From Caldilineaceae bacterium (GTDB taxonomy: Bacteria; Chloroflexota; Anaerolineae; Caldilineales; Caldilineaceae): DNA of 9,040 nt. Below the pieces are notes generated by a model. That model saw only the letters and a program-made list of their open reading frames with translations, had not been told where the DNA came from and did not search any database. A program made the translations under genes and the position numbers. The first letter of the stretch is position 1. Each line of letters begins with the position of its first letter. This document shows, one piece after another, positions 5,860-9,040 of the stretch. Where the stretch lies: NCBI GenBank assembly GCA_015494005.1, contig WGCB01000627.1, positions 1 to 9,040 on the forward strand, in the 5' to 3' direction.

Positions 5860-5879
5860 GTCCCTTTCCACACCCCCCC

Positions 5880-5885
5880 AGGGAG
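5880..5885 (+). promoter_or_regulatory. Ribosome binding site that fixes the exporter start
   Basis: AGGGAG lies seven bases before the ATG at 5893. Together with the promoter at 5775-5803 it selects this start over upstream in-frame ATGs. Confidence 0.8.
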
Positions 5886-5892
5886 TAACCCC

Positions 5893-7656
5893 ATGAGCGG
5901 ACGATTCCGTGTCTACCGACGGCTCCTGGGCTACCTGCGGCCCTACGGCAGACAAGTGGCCATCGCCTACACCTCCGTGATCTTCGCCGCCCTCCTCAAC
6001 CTCTTCGTGCCCCAGATCATCAAGAACGCCATCGACCATGGATTGACGGCCGGCCAGGCCGGCACCCTCTTCCTGGCCGGCGGGCTGATCCTGCTCATCG
6101 CCCTGATTCGGGGCGCGGCCGGCTTCGGTCAGCGCTTCTACGGCCTCTGGCTGACCCACCGGGTGGCCTACGATCTGCGCAATGACTTCTACCGCAGCCT
6201 GCAGCGCCTGCCCTTCGCCTTCCATGACCAGGCCCAGACCGGCGACCTCATGAGCCGGGCCACCAGCGACATCACCGAGACGGAGCGCTTCATCGGCATC
6301 GGCCTCATGGACCTGACCGCCACCCTGCTTCTGCTGGTGGGAGTGATCGGGGCCATGCTCCTGGAGAACGCCTGGCTGGCCCTCCTGGCCCTCATCCCCA
6401 TGACCGTGCTGGTGGCGGCCACGGTGCGCTTTGGGGGCAAGGTGCGGCCCATGTTCAAGCGCATCCAGGAGCAGATGGGCGTCCTCTCCACCACCATGCA
6501 GGAGAGCATGACCGGCATCCAGCTGGTCAAGGCTTTCGCCCGGGAGCCCTACGAGCTGGAGAAGTTCGAGCGGGAGAACGAGGAGTGGTTCCGCCGCCGC
6601 TACGCGGTGATCCGGGTCTGGGCCAACAACTGGCCCACCTTCACCCTGATCCTGGCCAGCAGCATCTTCCTCCTCCTCTGGTTCGGCGGCCCCCGGGCCA
6701 TGGCCGGGGAGCTGACCGTGGGCTCCCTCTTCGCCCTCATCTCCTACGTGCTCATGCTCAACGGGCCGGTGCAGCGCCTGGGCTTCCTGGTGAACCTGGC
6801 CGCCACCGCCGGGGCCAGCGCCAGCCGGGTCTTCGAGATCATCGACACCCCCAGCGAGGTGGAGGAGGTGGCCAACCCGCTGGTCCTCCGGGACGTGGCC
6901 GGGGAGGTGGTCTTCGAGCACGTGAGCTTCCGCTACGGGGAGGGACCCCTGGTGCTGGAGGACGTGAGCTTCCGGGTGGAGCCAGGCCAGACCGTGGCCC
7001 TCATCGGCCCTACCGGGTCGGGGAAATCCACCATCACCAACCTGATCCCCCGCTTCTACGACCCCACGGAGGGACGCATCCTCATCGACGGCCACGACAT
7101 CCGCACAGTGAGCCTGGAGAGCCTGCGCCGCCACACCGGCCTGGTCCTCCAGGACCCCTTCCTCTTCGGCACCACCATCCGGGAGAACATCGCCTACGGC
7201 CGGCCCCACGCCAGCCAGGAGGAGATCGAGGCCGCGGCTCGGGCCGCCCGGGCCCACGACTTCATCATGGAGTTCCCCGAGGGCTACGACACCCGGGTGG
7301 GGGAGCGGGGCGTGACCCTGAGCGGCGGGCAGAAGCAGCGCATCGCCATCGCTCGGGCCCTCCTCTATGACCCCCGCATCCTCATCCTGGACGATTCCAC
7401 CAGCAGCGTGGACACGGAGACCGAGCACCTGATCCAGCAGGCTCTGGCTGAGCTCATGCAGGGGCGCACCACCTTCGTCATCGCCCAGCGCCTGCTCACC
7501 CTGAAGAACGCCGACCTGATCCTGGTGCTGGACCACGGCCGCATCGTGGAGCGGGGCCGCCACCAGGAGCTCCTGGACATGGGCGGACTCTACCGGCGCA
7601 TCTACGACCTGCAGCTCAAGGACCAGGAGGAAATGGCCAAGGAGGTGGCCCGATGA
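5893..7656 (+). CDS. Heterodimeric ABC exporter subunit with degenerate ATPase site (TM287/BmrC-like)
   Basis: This 587-residue half-transporter has six membrane helices (about 21-40, 57-78, 136-156, 160-178, 247-266, 275-292) followed by a nucleotide-binding domain. Walker A is GPTGSGKST at 372-380, the Q-loop Gln is 420 and the signature is LSGGQ at 476-480. Walker B reads ILILDDSTSSVD at 496-507: Asp501 stands where the catalytic Glu is expected. The switch His is also replaced, as Gln532 in VIAQRL. Both changes are the known mark of the inactive-site subunit in heterodimeric exporters such as Thermotoga TM287/288. The start at 5893 is chosen over upstream in-frame ATGs because it has AGGGAG seven bases before it and lies downstream of the promoter, and because MSGRFRVYRRLLGYLRPY is a normal family N terminus. 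It overlaps the next gene by ATGA. The substrate is unknown; drugs or lipids are typical for the family. Confidence 0.95.
   Translation: MSGRFRVYRRLLGYLRPYGRQVAIAYTSVIFAALLNLFVPQIIKNAIDHGLTAGQAGTLFLAGGLILLIALIRGAAGFGQRFYGLWLTHRVAYDLRNDFYRSLQRLPFAFHDQAQTGDLMSRATSDITETERFIGIGLMDLTATLLLLVGVIGAMLLENAWLALLALIPMTVLVAATVRFGGKVRPMFKRIQEQMGVLSTTMQESMTGIQLVKAFAREPYELEKFERENEEWFRRRYAVIRVWANNWPTFTLILASSIFLLLWFGGPRAMAGELTVGSLFALISYVLMLNGPVQRLGFLVNLAATAGASASRVFEIIDTPSEVEEVANPLVLRDVAGEVVFEHVSFRYGEGPLVLEDVSFRVEPGQTVALIGPTGSGKSTITNLIPRFYDPTEGRILIDGHDIRTVSLESLRRHTGLVLQDPFLFGTTIRENIAYGRPHASQEEIEAAARAARAHDFIMEFPEGYDTRVGERGVTLSGGQKQRIAIARALLYDPRILILDDSTSSVDTETEHLIQQALAELMQGRTTFVIAQRLLTLKNADLILVLDHGRIVERGRHQELLDMGGLYRRIYDLQLKDQEEMAKEVAR
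7639..7647 (+). promoter_or_regulatory. Ribosome binding site inside the end of exporter subunit 1
   Basis: AAGGAGGTG, a full anti-16S match, lies inside the last codons of subunit 1 with its GGAGG core seven bases before the second ATG at 7653. With the ATGA stop-start overlap it indicates translational coupling and near-equal production of the two subunits. Confidence 0.8.
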
Positions 7657-9040
7657 GCCAGATCCGCACCGATCCCAAGACCCAGACCGCCTCGTCTGCA
7701 CCGTCCGACCCCCGCCGGCACTGGCTGGAGGATCCCTCCCTGACCCTGGAGGAGCGGGAGCGGATGCTGCGGGAGGCCAAGATCCGGGAGCTGCTCCCCG
7801 ACGAGGACGAGGAGGACAGCCTGGGCAAGGCCTACGACGCCCAGCTCCTGGGCCGGCTCTTCACCTACATGGCGCCCTACCGGGGCAAGATGGTCCTGGC
7901 GGTGGTTCTCATGGTGGTCTCCTCCCTCTTCAGCGTGGCCGGCCCCTGGATCATCGGCCAGGCCATCGACCTGGGCATCCGGGGCCAGGATCTGCCTCAG
8001 CTGCGCTTCTGGAGCCTGCTCTTCCTAGGGGTGATCCTGGGGGAGTGGGCGGCCAACCGCACCCGCATCGCCCTGATGGCCTTCGTGGGCACCCGCATCG
8101 TGGCGGACGTGCGCAGCCACCTCTTCCGGCACCTGCACCGCCTCTCCCTGAACTTCCACAGCAACTACAGCGTGGGTCGGCTCATGAGCCGCCTGATCAG
8201 CGACGTGGGCGTGCTCCAGGACTTCGTCACCTGGTCCGTGACCGGCGTGGCCCGGGCCCTCTTCGTCCTGGTGGGGATCGTGGCGGCCATGCTGGTGCTG
8301 AACTGGCGGCTGGCCCTGGTGGCCTTCGCCACCCTGCCCCTCATGATCCTGCTCACCAACTACTGGCGGGTGCGGGTGCGCCAGGCCTACCGGGCGACGC
8401 GCCAGCGCCTCTCCCTGATCAACGGTTTCCTGAACGAGTCCATCTCCGGCATCCGGGTGACCAAGAGCTTCGTGCGGGAGAAGGCCAACTTCCAGCACTT
8501 CGACGATCTGAACCGCTCCTTCTTCGACGCCAACGTGGAGGCGGCCCGGCTGGCGGCCATCTTCTTCCCTGGGGTGGATTTCATGGGGGCCCTGGCCAAG
8601 GCCCTGGTGGTGGGCGTGGGGGGCTGGCTGGTCATCGGCGACGCCCTGACCGCGGGCACCCTGGTGGCCTTTGTCCTCTACGTGGACCGCTTCTTCGAGC
8701 CCATCCGGGAGCTGGCCCAGCGCTACAACACCTTCCAGGCCACCATGGCCGCCAGCGAGCGCATCTTCGGCCTGCTGGACACGGCCCCGGACCTGGTGGA
8801 CAAGCCCGACGCCTACGAGCTGCCTCCCATCCAGGGGCGGGTGGACTTCGACCACGTGAGCTTTGCCTACAAGGACGGGGAGCCGGTCCTCCAGGATGTG
8901 ACCATCCACGCGGAGCCGGGGGAGCGGGTGGCCCTGGTGGGGGAGACGGGCGCGGGGAAGAGCACGATCATCCGCCTGCTGGCCCGCTTCTTCGACGTGA
9001 CCGAGGGCGCCATCCGCATCGACGGCCACGACATCCGGGA
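7653..9040 (+). CDS. Partner ABC exporter subunit (TM288/BmrD-like), C terminus beyond window
   Basis: The frame is open from the ATG at 7653 to the window end: 462 codons plus two bases, with no stop. The first 60 or so residues are a polar extension with an acidic cluster (LLPDEDEEDS at about 47-56) before the usual opening FTYMAPYRGKM (70-80). Six-helix exporter membrane-domain features follow, including the coupling segments GRLMSRLISDVGVLQDF and NESISGIRVTKSFVRE. The nucleotide-binding domain begins with VDFDHVSFAYKDGEPVL, and Walker A is GETGAGKST at 430-438. The Q-loop, signature, Walker B and switch regions are outside the window. By analogy with TM288, LmrD and BmrD, which also tend to have longer N termini, this subunit should carry the intact catalytic Glu and switch His. 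It overlaps subunit 1 by four bases (ATGA). Confidence 0.95.
   Translation, partial: MSQIRTDPKTQTASSAPSDPRRHWLEDPSLTLEERERMLREAKIRELLPDEDEEDSLGKAYDAQLLGRLFTYMAPYRGKMVLAVVLMVVSSLFSVAGPWIIGQAIDLGIRGQDLPQLRFWSLLFLGVILGEWAANRTRIALMAFVGTRIVADVRSHLFRHLHRLSLNFHSNYSVGRLMSRLISDVGVLQDFVTWSVTGVARALFVLVGIVAAMLVLNWRLALVAFATLPLMILLTNYWRVRVRQAYRATRQRLSLINGFLNESISGIRVTKSFVREKANFQHFDDLNRSFFDANVEAARLAAIFFPGVDFMGALAKALVVGVGGWLVIGDALTAGTLVAFVLYVDRFFEPIRELAQRYNTFQATMAASERIFGLLDTAPDLVDKPDAYELPPIQGRVDFDHVSFAYKDGEPVLQDVTIHAEPGERVALVGETGAGKSTIIRLLARFFDVTEGAIRIDGHDIR

Larger units (their letters stand above)
5443..5892. other. Divergent control region between the ferredoxin and exporter genes
   Basis: This 450-base region is less GC-rich than the flanking genes and codes for no recognisable protein. 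It holds the ferredoxin promoter (5700-5728, minus), the exporter promoter (5775-5803, plus) and two promoter-overlapping palindromes. It also holds a perfect 8-bp inverted repeat (5626-5633 with 5643-5650) and two inverted copies of AGTACAATAC (5597-5606 and 5698-5707). The ferredoxin transcript would carry a leader of about 250 bases; the exporter leader would be about 80 bases. I recognise no RNA family in either leader. Confidence 0.55.

Noticed and set aside
5722..5892. A 57-codon in-frame N-terminal extension of exporter subunit 1 from an ATG at 5722.
   Set aside because: It spans the predicted promoter (5775-5803) and its residues do not look like an exporter N terminus. The ATG at 5893 has a proper ribosome site and a family-typical start.
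5812..7701. A 629-codon open frame on the minus strand.
   Set aside because: It is antisense to exporter subunit 1, which has all expected ABC motifs. The antisense product has none and is low complexity.
8025..9029. A 334-codon open frame on the minus strand.
   Set aside because: It is antisense to exporter subunit 2, which has clear ABC membrane-domain and Walker A features in the plus-strand frame.

Overview
The window is GC-rich bacterial chromosome with conventional, tightly packed genes. It contains one partial MaoC-type gene, a sugar-type ABC importer operon, a PIG-L/LmbE deacetylase, a ferredoxin, and a two-gene heterodimeric ABC exporter that runs off the right edge. My best guess for the source is Chloroflexota (Anaerolineae/Caldilinea-like). 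This rests on the look of the solute-binding lipoprotein with its Glu/Ala-rich tether, the PHPDD-type LmbE protein and the ferredoxin style. It is an inference from protein character, not from a marker gene.

Layout, left to right. (1) 1-145, minus: start of a MaoC-like hot-dog dehydratase, cut by the window edge. (2) 146-542: divergent intergenic region with a near-consensus plus-strand sigma70-type promoter (178-206) and a leader of about 330 nt. (3) 543-4175, plus: permease 1, permease 2 and a lipoprotein solute-binding protein. Together they form a CUT1/UgpABE-type importer without its own ATPase gene. (4) 4200-4240: a strong, probably bidirectional terminator separating the convergent solute-binding gene and LmbE gene. 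(5) 4286-5035, minus: zinc-dependent PIG-L/LmbE deacetylase. (6) 5107-5132: a textbook minus-strand terminator insulating LmbE from the ferredoxin gene (5155-5442, minus). (7) 5443-5892: divergent regulatory region with a consensus promoter for the ferredoxin gene and a near-consensus promoter for the exporter, each overlapped by a palindrome. (8) 5893-7656 and 7653->9040, plus: two half-ABC exporters overlapping by ATGA. The first has a degenerate ATPase site (Asp for catalytic Glu, Gln for switch His), which marks the pair as a TM287/288- or BmrCD-like heterodimer.

The importer genes form one functional unit: lipid-anchored binding protein, two channel subunits and an ATPase encoded elsewhere. 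The exporter genes form a second unit. LmbE and the ferredoxin appear to be independent single-gene transcripts. I found no mobile element, CRISPR array, tRNA, rRNA or evidence of a wholly new system. The points most worth checking are the 60-residue two-helix insertion in permease 1, the Asp-for-Cys cluster motif in the ferredoxin, the degenerate exporter subunit, and the palindromes and 36-bp-spaced repeats in the 5443-5892 control region.
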